64,000 nt of DNA from Liolophura sinensis (taxonomy: Eukaryota > Mollusca > Polyplacophora > Chitonida > Chitonidae), in NCBI RefSeq assembly GCF_032854445.1, contig NC_088296.1, forward strand, positions 11,754,706 to 11,818,705, in the 5' to 3' direction. Under the pieces are notes generated by a model, which saw only the letters and a program-made list of their open reading frames with translations, was not told the origin of the DNA and did not search any database. This document shows, piece by piece, positions 40,045-51,500 of the stretch (position 1 is its first letter; the number at the start of each line of letters is the position of its first letter). Both the position numbers and the translations under genes were made by a program.

Positions 40045-40300
40045 TGCTGCAGGTGGTTAGCGCGCCAGTGCAGCACAGTGATCGAGGAGCCTCTCACCAA
40101 TGCAGTTGCTGTGAGTTCAAATCCAGATCATGCAGTCTTCCTCTCTGGCCATATAACGTGAATTCACTCAGCAACCTGCATATGGTAGCATGTGGGTTCG
40201 TCCTGGGCTCTGCCCGGCTTCGTCCCACCGTAATGCTGGCCGCCGTCGTACAAGTGAAATATTTTTGAGTGTGACATAAAACAGCAGTCAGATACCGGTA
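40045..40300 (+). mobile_element. tRNA-type SINE, diverged
   Basis: Head gtggttagcgcgccagtgca, box B gagttcaaatccagat, core taatgctggccgccgtcgta. Confidence 0.82.
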
Positions 40301-40579
40301 AAAAAATAACCCTTCTGTAATCATATTCTATCACAATGAACACTTTGGCATGTCTTTTTAATTTCTGTCAGGTACTGTTTCTTTGTTGTACTCTATATGA
40401 TTCTTACAGCCAGTCGTTATCATTGGCATACCCTTGGGTTGAGAAAATTCCCTGTAAAGAAAAACATAGTTCCTCTATCCACTTATTTTATAATGTAGTC
40501 TTAATACTGTTCAGGAAGGCCTGGTAAAATTAACTTTGCAGTATGTTTGTGTTTCCGAAATTACAAAGTATAATTTCAG

Positions 40580-40715
40580 CAGTGCAGTAGGCCTAAGCCC
40601 AGCTCATGTTGTGGTAGGTGTGCCAGGGTTTCCCCTGGGCTAGTCTGATCTGTCTTGTTTCCTCCCACTATAATGCTTGCTGCTGTCGTATGTGTGAAAT
40701 ATTCTTGAGTAGCTA
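40580..40715 (+). mobile_element. Degenerate SINE fragment
   Basis: cccagctcatgttgtggtag through gtgtgaaatattcttgagta. Confidence 0.65.
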
Positions 40716-41035
40716 GCTATGGCATATACCTCCAGTGTCACATTGGAATCCTTGTCATCCTTCCCGCATAATTGTGGTAATTTGTGGGAACATAGTGCTC
40801 CCAGTTCATCTCCTTAATCAAAACAGCATCATGCAACCACCCCCACCCCTCCCCTCTCACCCTCGCCACATCGAGATCTTTATTATTTATTCAGTAAAAC
40901 TGTAAGAACCGTTTTATTATATGTCAGTTAAGTTTTTAGGCTCCTGTAAAACCATTTTCATGTTGATTTTAACCTTTAATGGACGTTACTTTTCTATCAT
41001 AATGACAGATACGATCCCAGTTTTGCCAGCACAGG
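40716..41035. other. Intergenic, nothing recognised
   Basis: No open frame or repeat was identified. Confidence 0.5.
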
Positions 41036-41039
41036 AATT

Positions 41040-42612
41040 GTTAGTGTTTTAGGGTACAAATTTAATTATACATGAACCTCAGGGTCAAGATGTGGATGTC
41101 CACTGTTAGCGCCCTTAGTTTATAATTATGGACCCTTATGTTTTAGGGTACAAATTTAATTATACATGGACTTCAGGGTCAAGTTGTGGATGTCCACTGT
41201 TAGTGCCCTTGGGCCATTTATCATTATGGACCCTTATGTTTTAGGGTACAAATTTAATTATACACGGACTTCAGGGTCAAGTTGTGGATGTCCACTGTTA
41301 GCGCCCTTGGGCCATTTATAATTTTGGACCCTTATGTTTTAGGGTAGAAATTTAATTATACATGGACTTCAGGGTCAAGTTGTGGATGTCCACTGTTAGC
41401 GCCCTTGGGCCATTTATAATTATGGACCCTGATGTTTTAGGGTACAAATTTAATTATACATGGACTTCAGGGTCAAGTTGTGGATGTCCACTGTTAGCGC
41501 CCTTGGGCCATTTATAATTATGGACCCTTATGTTTTAGGGTAGAAATTTAATTATACATGGACTTCAGGGTCAAGTTGTGGATGTCCACTGTTAGCGCCC
41601 TTGGGCCATTTATAATTATGGACCCTGATGTTTTAGGGTAGAAATTTAATTATACATGGACTTCAGGGTCAAGTTGTGGATGTCCACTGTGAGCGCCCTT
41701 GGGCCATTTATAATTATGGACCCTGATGTTTTAGGGTAGAAATTTAATTATACATGGACTTCAGGGTCAAGTTGTGGATGTCCACTGTTAGCGCCCTTGG
41801 GCCATTTATAATTATGGACCCTGATGTTTTAGGGTAGAAATTTAATTATACATGGACTTCAGGGTCAAGTTGTGGATGTCCACTGTTAGCGCCCTTGGGC
41901 CATTTATAATTATGGACCCTTATGTTTTAGGGTAGAAATTTAATTATACATGGACTTCAGGGTCAAGTTGTGGATGTCCACTGTTAGCGCCCTTGGGCCA
42001 TTTATAATTATGGACCCTTATGTTTTAGGGTAGAAATTTAATTATACATGGACTTCAGGGTCAAGTTGTGGATGTCCACTGTTAGCGCCCTTGGGCCATT
42101 TATAATTATGGACCCTGATGTTTTAGGGTAGAAATTTAATTATACGTGGACTTCAGGGTCAAGTTGTGGATGTCCACTGTGAGCGCCCTTGGGCCATTTA
42201 TAATTATGGACCCTGATGTTTTAGGGTAGAAATTTAATTATACATGGACTTCAGGGTCAAGTTGTGGATGTCCACTGTTAGCGCCCTTGGGCCATTTATA
42301 ATTATGGACCCTGATGTTTTAGGGTAGAAATTTAATTATACATGGACTTCAGGGTCAAGTTGTGGATGTCCACTGTTAGCGCCCTTGGGCCATTTATAAT
42401 TATGGACCCTTATGTTTTAGGGTAGAAATTTAATTATACATGGACTTCAGGGTCAAGTTGTGGATGTCCACTGTTAGCGCCCTTGGGCCATTTATAATTA
42501 TGGACCCTTATGTTTTAGGGTAGAAATTTAATTATACATGGACTTCAGGGTCAAGTTGTGGATGTCCACTGTTAGCGCCCTTGGGCCATTTATAATTATG
42601 GACCCTTATGCC
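41040..42612. repeat. 98-bp minisatellite (about 16 units) with higher-order repeat
   Basis: Unit anchors are gtggatgtccactgttagcg and tttataattatggaccctta. A rare variant (ctgtgagcgccc) recurs at about 41,690 and 42,180, exactly five units (490 bp) apart, with the same order of gatg/tatg variants around it. The units are very homogeneous. Confidence 0.95.
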
Positions 42613-43260
42613 TTCTGTGGTTAATTATGAGGTAAAGTTTGCCAAAATGTTGCCGACAAGATTATCTTGTTATGGGGTTGAAAAGGCAGTATATACGTGG
42701 CAGTTTTTGTAGTCAATAATAATGTCATTTTATAGGGAGTTTTCCCAACCCATTTTAATGTGAAAGAATTATTAATTTATTTGATTAGTGCTTTACATTA
42801 ACGTCTGCGGTCAGCAGTATGGTGGGAGGAAAGTGGGTAGAGCCCTGGTGAACCAAAGTACATGTACAAACCAGAAAAATGGGTGCTTAAGAAAAAAAAC
42901 TACTCAAAAACTTTTTAAATCTGATGTTGGTGAAGCAAGCTAGAGGTTGCAGAATAAAACCACTGACATTTGACAAGTCTTGTTGTTAAGACTTCACCGT
43001 GTGACATGATGTAAGAGATAAAAATTCACGAAAGGCCTATAGAAGCGACACCCGTCCTTACTGTCCACATTGCCACACTAACAATCTAGCCATGTTCCTG
43101 GGGATAAATCGGTTGATTTATTGGTTTGGTTTGAACACATTCTAGCTGCATTTGTTTCAACATTGTGCACGTAACTTGCAGACTATTGTTTTTCTCTTCT
43201 ATCCGAGGCATATAATCATCAGTCTTTTAGCTAAGTTTGGCCAGTTGTAGGCTAGTATTA
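42613..43260. other. Intergenic; weak SINE trace at 42,768-42,860
   Basis: tatggtgggaggaaagtggg resembles the SINE core. Otherwise nothing was recognised. Confidence 0.45.
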
Positions 43261-43261
43261 C

Positions 43262-43485
43262 TTTAACAAATTCAGTCGCTGTGAGTTCAAGTCCAGCTCC
43301 TGCTGGCTTCCTCTGCGGCAGTATGGGGGAAGGTGTGCCAGCAAACTGCGGATGATTTCCCACGGGCAGAGGGCTCTGGCCAGTTTCTACCCACCATAAT
43401 GCTGGCCGACGTTGTATAAGTGAAATGTTCTGGCATGAGTTCAGCCTAAAGCACCAATTAAATAAATAAATAAATAAATCAATAA
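43262..43485 (+). mobile_element. SINE lacking box A
   Basis: It starts at gtgagttcaagtccagctcc (box B) and ends accaattaaataaataaata. Confidence 0.82.
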
Positions 43486-43900
43486 AGAAGACTTTGTTAA
43501 AGAGATCTGTACTTACTACAAAATTTATCATTTTCTCAACAGAATTCTAGAAATCAGATGTCACCTTTTAATATTGGGTGCACATGGTATAGCGGTCCCT
43601 GCCTAGTAGATAGGGAGTTTTTGAGCTTTCGTTGCATCATACCACGTGATCCCTTAATTAACTTTAGGGCCGATCCCTTGCAGCAAAGCGCGATCCCTTG
43701 CAGCAAAGCGAGACAGAGCAGTAGACGCTATGTGAAGGTGCCCATTCCTGGGACTGTGCGTTACCGTCCTCCGTGGAGCTGGGAGATGTGCGACCATCAT
43801 GTCTCACTTTGGACGTTTTGCTTAAGCCCGTGTAATCAATTAGAAAAAATTGATGAGAAATGAATGGCTAGTAGGCCTGGTTCCTTTTACATGTACACAA
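43486..43900. other. Intergenic, no supported gene
   Basis: The plus-strand frame at 43,558-43,863 (101 codons) has no recognisable domain. It includes a 16-bp direct duplication (gcgatcccttgcagcaaa). Confidence 0.45.
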
Positions 43901-43902
43901 GG

Positions 43903-44040
43903 ATATTCCCCCAACAACGACGGCCAGCAATACGGTGGGAGAAAACTGAGCAGAGCCTGAGGGAATGCACAGGTTGCTGGCCGACCTTCCTGGAGACCCG
44001 AGAGGAAGCTAGCATGAGCTGGACTTGAACTGTAGCACAA
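43903..44040 (-). mobile_element. Degenerate SINE fragment
   Basis: aacgacggccagcaatacgg through gagctggacttgaact. Confidence 0.68.
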
Positions 44041-44229
44041 GAACATTGTACCATTCTTATCCTTTCATGTCAGATAAAGTTACCCACAGCTATACTTTAA
44101 TTCCATAAAGGAAAATACAAATGCATGTTTGAATTTAATTTGATTTTCTCAGAATATACTTTCTCAATACATACTCTAGCGTCTGATCTCAGGTTGAACT
44201 CTGTTATACATTTTTTTTTGGTTTTTTAA

Positions 44230-44362
44230 GTTGTTTTGAAGTTACATGTAACCATGTTAGATGATAAGTTACATGTAACTGTGTTAGATGATAAGTTACA
44301 TGTAACCATGTTAGATGATAAGTTACATGTAACCATGTTAGATGATAAGTTACATGTAACTG
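44230..44362. repeat. 27-bp minisatellite (about 5 units)
   Basis: Unit aagttacatgtaaccatgtt plus agatgat. It is nine codons long, hence a repeating open frame. Confidence 0.92.
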
Positions 44363-44696
44363 ACATGATAGGAAACCATTTTAGGAAAAACATGGCTGTT
44401 TGTGGCTTAATTACAGTCTATCTATGTATGTCAATCAAATGGAACAAGATTCTCATTCCACAAAGCCATTTGTGTTTAAAACTTGAACTGTTACGTTAAA
44501 CAATCAAAACGATATCTGAGCTTTTGGCTTCAGTCATGTCAGTTGAAACTGGCTTTGTTGAGTCTGCTCATAAACTTGTATTGTATCTGTCATAATTAAA
44601 GCACGCATCAGTCACAGTATATATTTTTCAAAAAATTTATTTAAAAAATCTATACAACATTATCCAACATGATGTATTATCATAATATTAAAACTG

Positions 44697-44853
44697 TCAT
44701 AAGTGGGAAGATCTGCCAGCAACCTGCGGATGGTCGTGGGTTTCCTCCGGGCTCTGCCCGATTTCCTCCCACCATAATGCTGGCCGACGTCGTATAAGTG
44801 AAATATTCTTGAGTATAGCTTAAAACATCAATCAAATAAATAAATGAATAACA
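44697..44853 (+). mobile_element. 5'-truncated SINE
   Basis: gtgggaagatctgccagcaa through acatcaatcaaataaataaa. Confidence 0.85.
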
Positions 44854-45475
44854 TTAGACAAAAGTCCACTCACAATTAATACACATTAAAGCTGTACACT
44901 ACATATATTGTAATTTTGTTAAAAATAAAGCAAAAGCCTTTCAATCACTAAGATACTTGGTTAACCAAACGGGAATTTTCCTGTGCAGTTCACCTACACA
45001 TAGCTCTTGTCACACAAGCTGTACAAATGTAGTTTGTACATCATAATGACAGTGGAAAAGTGTACTAGTTCTGTCATAAGCTAGCAGTCAGCATGTACAA
45101 ATATGTAATTAAGTTCATTATTTTAATTCCATCATGTAAAATCATTTATAAAGACAACAGTAGTCACGTTAGTTTAATTAACTCCTTTGACTGGGAATAA
45201 CAAGAGACTCAAAGTTAATTTAACATGAAGGTATGGCTTTGTCCACACTGGCATTTATAGTGAGACTGTACACAGATACTGAACGTGTGTGTGTAGTGTA
45301 TATTTATGGCCTGTGTAGTAAGTAATGGTAAAACAAGGCAAGAAAATTCTAGCATACATATTCACCACAAGGGAAGTAACTCAAAGATATACAGATTACG
45401 TGTGTGACCAGCAACTATATACATGTAGTCTCACATGAAATAGATATAATATCCTTTAAAGGCTGAAAGTAAGGC
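44854..45475. other. Intergenic, nothing recognised
   Basis: AT-rich region downstream of the RRM gene. Confidence 0.5.
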
Positions 45476-45481
45476 TTTATT
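45476..45481 (-). terminator. Possible polyadenylation signal AATAAA
   Basis: CCAATAAAGCC on the minus strand overlaps the stop of the tentative last exon. Confidence 0.4.
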
Positions 45482-45572
45482 GGAATTTTTTTTTTTCAAG
45501 TTCATTAAAAAGTACATCCACATCTTGCTTGTAGTTCCTTCGATTCTCCAGATAAAATATTCCAGCTAGATT
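45477..45572 (-). CDS. Tentative last exon of the RRM gene
   Basis: After a weak acceptor (CTACAAG) a phase-0 frame reads NLAGIFYLENRRNYKQDVDV and ends LEKKKFQ-stop. The phase matches the exon ending at 46,298. Another open stretch in adjacent frames (45,573-45,800: FMEEQLILFMSEPEHIM and ETKIVIKQTALIELQESSWN) also looks protein-like, so the true 3' structure, or a frameshift here, is unresolved. Confidence 0.35.
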   Translation of the reverse strand, partial: NLAGIFYLENRRNYKQDVDVLFNELEKKKFQ

Positions 45573-48500
45573 CTTGTAGTTCAATCAGTGCAGTTTGCTT
45601 AATCACAATTTTAGTTTCCTTATTGGTCAGATATTCTAACCATTTTCTCGCCTGTCATGATATGCTCTGGTTCGCTCATGAACAAAATGAGTTGCTCCTC
45701 CATGAATGACACTGGTTTCAGATTACTCTCCTCTTTTTTTCTACTGCCTTGGTCAGGGAATAATATGTCAAGAGTCAAAAACACTAAACACCGATCACAC
45801 AAGTAAATCTGCTCCCAGCCATGCCAGGGGGCGTATTCGTAGTCCTAACCAGCTAGCTAGTTTGTACTGCACTCCAACCGTCAGGACTGATTGTGAAGAT
45901 TATGCTTTCTAAATTGTTGTTACACTTTTCCACTGTCTGTTGATCTCCTACAACAACAACAGTGCTCCTGTCATCAACATGATCAACATGGGGATAACAG
46001 TTAAATCCCCCTTCTTTCACGTTAAACCCTCAGCTATCTAGGAATAAGTTTCCTGCAAACAGTGAACTTTTTGATAAATTCAGTAATCGCATGGCTCACA
46101 GTTTCCTTCCATCTTCTGGTCAGTTGTCGGTTTTCTTGCCCCCTTTGAACCTCCTTGTACCTCAACATTAGCGTCCAACTTCCTGTTCTGCATCTTGCTG
46201 GTTTTGTCCAGAAGTTAAAAATAATTCTAAGAGATGGGTGTCCATTGGAATGGGTATACCTATATTTACCAGCCCTTTCATCGACCTACAAGCTCACCAA
46301 CCCAAGACAGTCATAGTGAACACACAAGGACAATTTTTGCTTTTCCAATACATGATTGTGTTGAAGTACTTCATCCAAATCTGCAACAAGAAATAGAAAC
46401 ATATTGATTTATTTACTTGACTGGAGTTTAACACTGCCACGACTGCGGTCTAGCATATTTCACTTATATGACGGCAACCAAAACTGCCGAGCAGATGCCG
46501 AGGGAAACCCAATACCATCCGCAGTTTCTGGCAGACCTTCTCACTTGTGACCAGACAGCAAGTCTGCAGAAGCTGGATTTGAACTCACAACAAACGCATT
46601 GGGGGGAGGCTCCTGAATTATCGTGCTGTGCTAGCACTCTAACCACTCCTCCACCGAAGCCCTTATGGAAAACAAGTCAACTAACACATGTATGAGACCC
46701 AAAGAGCATGTCAGCAAAAATTCATGAATGTTGTGTCCACGAACCAGAAATACGGTGACAAAACGATGGCACCTTCAGACAGACATGGCCATGGCATTAC
46801 TCTTTTGGTCCTGTTAAAGGCCTGAGGAGTAAATTTAATTTGATTAAATTTGATCCTGTAGTTCAGGAGACATCTTGCAGACAAGAAATAGCCAATGAAG
46901 GTAGCTAAAATATGTCCAATGGTATATCAGCTTGTGAACTGGTTTGAAAATCTAATAAGTTATCAAAGCCCCCACAAGAAAGTTTCAAATCAAAACCTCA
47001 GAATCAGACAAAAAGAGGAAAGTTTTTGGTCACTCTGGAAATTTTAAGTCACATACGGTGTCTCTTGCCAAAACTGCTTTGATTATACACATGCATGCAT
47101 GCATACGGGTACATGTACACATGCATGTATATGGGTACACATACACATGCATGCATATGGGTACACATACACATGCATGCATATGGGTACACGTACACAT
47201 GCATGCATATGGGTACACGTACACATGCATGCATATGGGTACCCATACACATGTATGTATATAGGTACACATACACATGCATGCATATGGGTACAAGTAC
47301 ACATGCATGCATATGGGTACACATACACATGTATGTATATAGGTTCATGCATACATGTTTTACCTGCATGGTTTATAAAGTGTACCAACGCATAGCCTTT
47401 CTCCACGAACATCTCCACATCCCGAACTGGGCCCCCATGGCTTCTCCTCTTGCTTTCAAAGTAGAGGTGCAATGCATCTTTGGTAATTTTTGGATCCAGA
47501 TTGGTTACCCGGATAGAGTTACTCACGGGTACTCCCTCCACAGAGAGATAACACCGTTCCAGAGGTCGTTCTTTACAAGACTGCTGGAATTTGGCCAAGT
47601 CTGGAATAAAAACAATAGTGCGAACATGCAGTGCTCTATCAAATTGAACCAAGAGAATCATGATTTGTTAGATGTAAAAAAAAAAGGTCTAGTTTTTGTT
47701 ATCAGCATTATTTGTTTCATATTTTAACAGTGTAGTGTCCCAATGCTGGCATATATTATATACATATCACTTCTGTCTAATATACAATAGAACACAGAGA
47801 ATGATTTTTTGTTTTTTGATTGGTGTTTTACGCCGTACTCAAGAATATTTCACTTATACGACGGGGGCCAGCATTATGGTGGGTGGAAACCGGGCAGAAC
47901 CCGGGGGAAACCCACGACCATCCGCAGGTTGCTGCCAGACCTTCCCACTTACGCACAGAGAATGAAATAATTCCTCAACCTCTTCAGCTACCAATATTTT
48001 GAAACATTTCAAGAGAACTATATGGGGTGAAGAGAACTAATTTGCTCAGTTTTATGAAGCTCGCATCTTCAGTGACCCGAACACATCATTCTAGCAACAT
48101 TTTGGTAATAATTGTATGCTTAAATTCCACTGGAAAAAAAAGTGCTCTAGTGGTTTAAAAAGTTTGAAAGTTTACATTAGTACTTTTTGACATTTCACAT
48201 ATTGTGAATGAGTAAATATTTTTTTCCTCTGATATGATTTTATTGAAGTGTAAGAATTAGTTGTTTTAATAGATCATACCTGAGAATACAAAAAAGAACT
48301 TCCGAAAGGTTAATGTTGGTGAATTCATTTATTCAGTTAATGACACTTTTGTTATTAACTAGTACCCAGGTATTAAGCCTGTAGATTAATTCCTTTTAAT
48401 GGTAGTTATTTATTTATTTATTTTTTTATTTGATTGGTGTTTTACGCCGTACTCAAGAATATTTCACTTATACGACGGTGGCCAGCATTTTGGTGGGTGG

Positions 48501-51500
48501 AAATCGGGCAGAGCCCGGGGGAAACCCATGACCATCTGTAGGTTGCTGCCAAACCTTCCCACGTACGGCTGGAGAGGAATCCAGCATAAGCTGGACTTGA
48601 ACTCACAGCGACCACATTGGTGAGAGGCTCCTGGGTTATTATGTTGCACTAGCGCATTAACCAACTGAGCCACGCAGCCCCCTTTTAATGGTATTTACAA
48701 CAGCCATAGACTTAATTTAGTGTCATACACAGGTTTCGTGACATTACTGTAATTTTGCAAGGTGTTTATTAAAGAATATTCTGAAAGCACTAATCTCTAC
48801 ACACTGATAAAATTATACGTTTTGAGAAGGCCTGAAAATTGCCAACCCAACCAATGTAGTTTTGTCCCCAAAATCTAATTATGCATGTGCATAAATTGTA
48901 CTGAAAGTTGCTCCTTCATACGTGAAAATTTGAGGAATTAAGGTAATAAAGATTTAATACTCCAATGTTAATAATAATAAGCGAGGCAGCTGTTTCGAGT
49001 GAGCATGACCAGGATTTCTTAAAACATTGAAACCCTCGGCATCATACAGTTTTCAAGTCAAAAACTTTGAAGAACACACACCAAAACTGAACCTCCAGCC
49101 AAGTCGTGTTGGCAAAGTTGTTGCATCATGTACAGTAACATTACTCTCTCAGTTTGTTCAGAAAAGTAAAGATATGTATGTGTTGTTCATTTGATTGGCT
49201 AACAATGTGAAAAAAAAAAGAGAAACTCCTATTACATTCCTATTACAGTAACATGTATATTGGCTAAAAGAAGCCGACCAGGTGTCCAAATAATTAGATT
49301 GGATTTGATTTTTTGGGTGTTTTACGCCATACTCAAGAATATTTCACTTATGGCCACCAGCATTATGGTGGGAGGAAACCGGGCAGAGCACGGGGGGAAA
49401 CCCACAACCTTCTGCACGTTGCTAGCAGACCTTCCCACGTACAAATAAATAGAAGAATTAGAAGATTTACAGAAGGGATAAATGAGAATGTTTGACCTGT
49501 TCTGCGCATGGGTACTACTGCACCGATAGACACAACTACCCTTTAGTGCACCAGTACTCGTCAGCATACATCCACGAGGGGACCAGAAGTACATCCACCA
49601 GCAGAACGGACGTCCATGAGGAGGACGGTGTAGAGTTATTTGTAAACGAACAGGTTACATGTTGCCGTCTGCTCATGGATGTCCGTTCTCCTTGTGGACG
49701 TGCTGCTCAGGGATGTAGGCTGCCCAGTGCTACTCCCTAAATGACCACAAACTTCCTCCATATCTACAACATCAATTTTCTTGATTCTGGCAGTAATTCT
49801 ATTCAGTTTTTAAAGGTGTTTTTAGTTTTGTATCGAACATGGGCTGATATTCTACTGGAAAATTGAATGTTTCAGTGCCATATGTAATATTTTGTGACAT
49901 TTATTTGCCTCTAAAAATGCACTTTTGTGAGTTTAAATTTTAGGTCATTTAGGGTGTCTGGCTTGAGTTTATTCGATCAGGCTTCCATTTATGAGACTCA
50001 CCGACACTTTCACCGAACAGCAGCATGTAGGTATCAGGTTTTGGCCCTGGCACAATTCTGTTAGGCTCCTGTCCACAACATCTCTCGATGTACATGATGA
50101 GACACTCACGAGTTGTGTTACTATTCACTCCCTGTATGAATACCTTACAGGGGTCCATTGGGATGGGACATGGGGCGTGATGAGCCGTGACTTTCAACTT
50201 CACACCATTTACCTCATGGTCATTCCTCGACAGCACAGAGTTCACCACTGAAACATTTGTGTTCGAAACCATCACATTTTTGCAATGCCAAATTTTTCAT
50301 TCACATGAGAGGGGTAGGTTTTATGGGTGGAGGAAACCAAAGTGCCTGAGGTATACCACAAACTTTTGTCAAGTTACTGCCAACTGTTGTACAGATATGC
50401 GCATTATATATACATATTGACAGAAGGCAAGTAGACGAATGTTAGAGGCGCAAATGGCCTCACCATGAATGTCATAGAACCTTCATATATGTCACCAAGG
50501 CCCCATGAATTGTGAGAGCAATGACAGTACTGCCAGGGGCCTCTGGGCTCAGTTGGTTAGCGCGCTAGCGCAGCGTAATGGCCCAGGAGCCTCTCACCAA
50601 TGCGGTCATTGTGAGTTCAAGTCCAGCTCAAACTGGCTTCCTTTTCAGCATTATGTAGGAAGGTCTGGCAACAACCTGCGGATGGTTGTGAGTTTCCCCC
50701 GTGCTCTGCCCGGTTTCCACCCACCATAATGCTGGCCGCTGTGGTATAACTGTAATATTCTTGAATACGGCGTAAAACACCAATCAAATCAATCAATCAA
50801 ATCAATACGGCCAGGTCAAACTTTGGGGCTTTCATGGTCATGCATGGGTGGCTAGTAGGTCAAGCCTTGTTCACAGTTGAATTTGACTAGTTGAATGATA
50901 ATAGGAAAAGTTATTTTCTACTATGTCTTTTGTTCACACAATGATAATAATAATAATAATATCTTTATTTTCAGAGGGTAACAAACTCAGCAACAATTTA
51001 TCCATGTATTATAGCATGTAACTAAACCACTGCCTGTTTTGACATGTACGTAATATGTTCCTTAGTTACTGGTAACACATATCCTATATAAAGACCTCTG
51101 TGGACATTCATATTCATATTCCTTGAAAATAACATGAAGTTTAAAAGTGCAGTTGGAATATAACAGAATGTAGAAAGTTCAAAGGCATCTTATTACCTTT
51201 TTCCTATATATATATATATATATACATACATACATATAGAGAAGGCTTTGCTATGTGATTGGCACTTTCTGGCACTTTTGGTGCAAATTTTTACACGATT
51301 TAACTGAGGAGGCAGGCAGGCTGTTCCACTGAACAGCCGCAGAGTATGACAAGCTTTTCTTAAGTTGTTCTTTCTGGGGAAAAGGGATTTTTACTGGATT
51401 GCTTGTACATGATCTTAGTTCATGATGGGGATTTTCTCTGACTGGGAACAACTTTTCATATAGTCAGGATAGTGGTCATTTAAGGATTTGTGAACAGTGA

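Noticed and set aside
38205-42612. CRISPR-like arrays
   Set aside because: Units are contiguous with no unique spacers, the context is an animal genome, and no cas-like gene is present.
41040-42612. Interstitial telomere from recurrent TTAGGG
   Set aside because: TTAGGG occurs once per 98-bp unit (ttttagggta) and never in tandem.
43558-43863. 101-codon plus-strand frame
   Set aside because: No recognisable domain; it includes a local direct duplication and flanking SINE debris.
47049-47727. Frames of 98-210 codons over the 26-bp array on both strands
   Set aside because: All follow from repetition. Only the RRM-coding part at 47,364-47,600 has domain and splice support.
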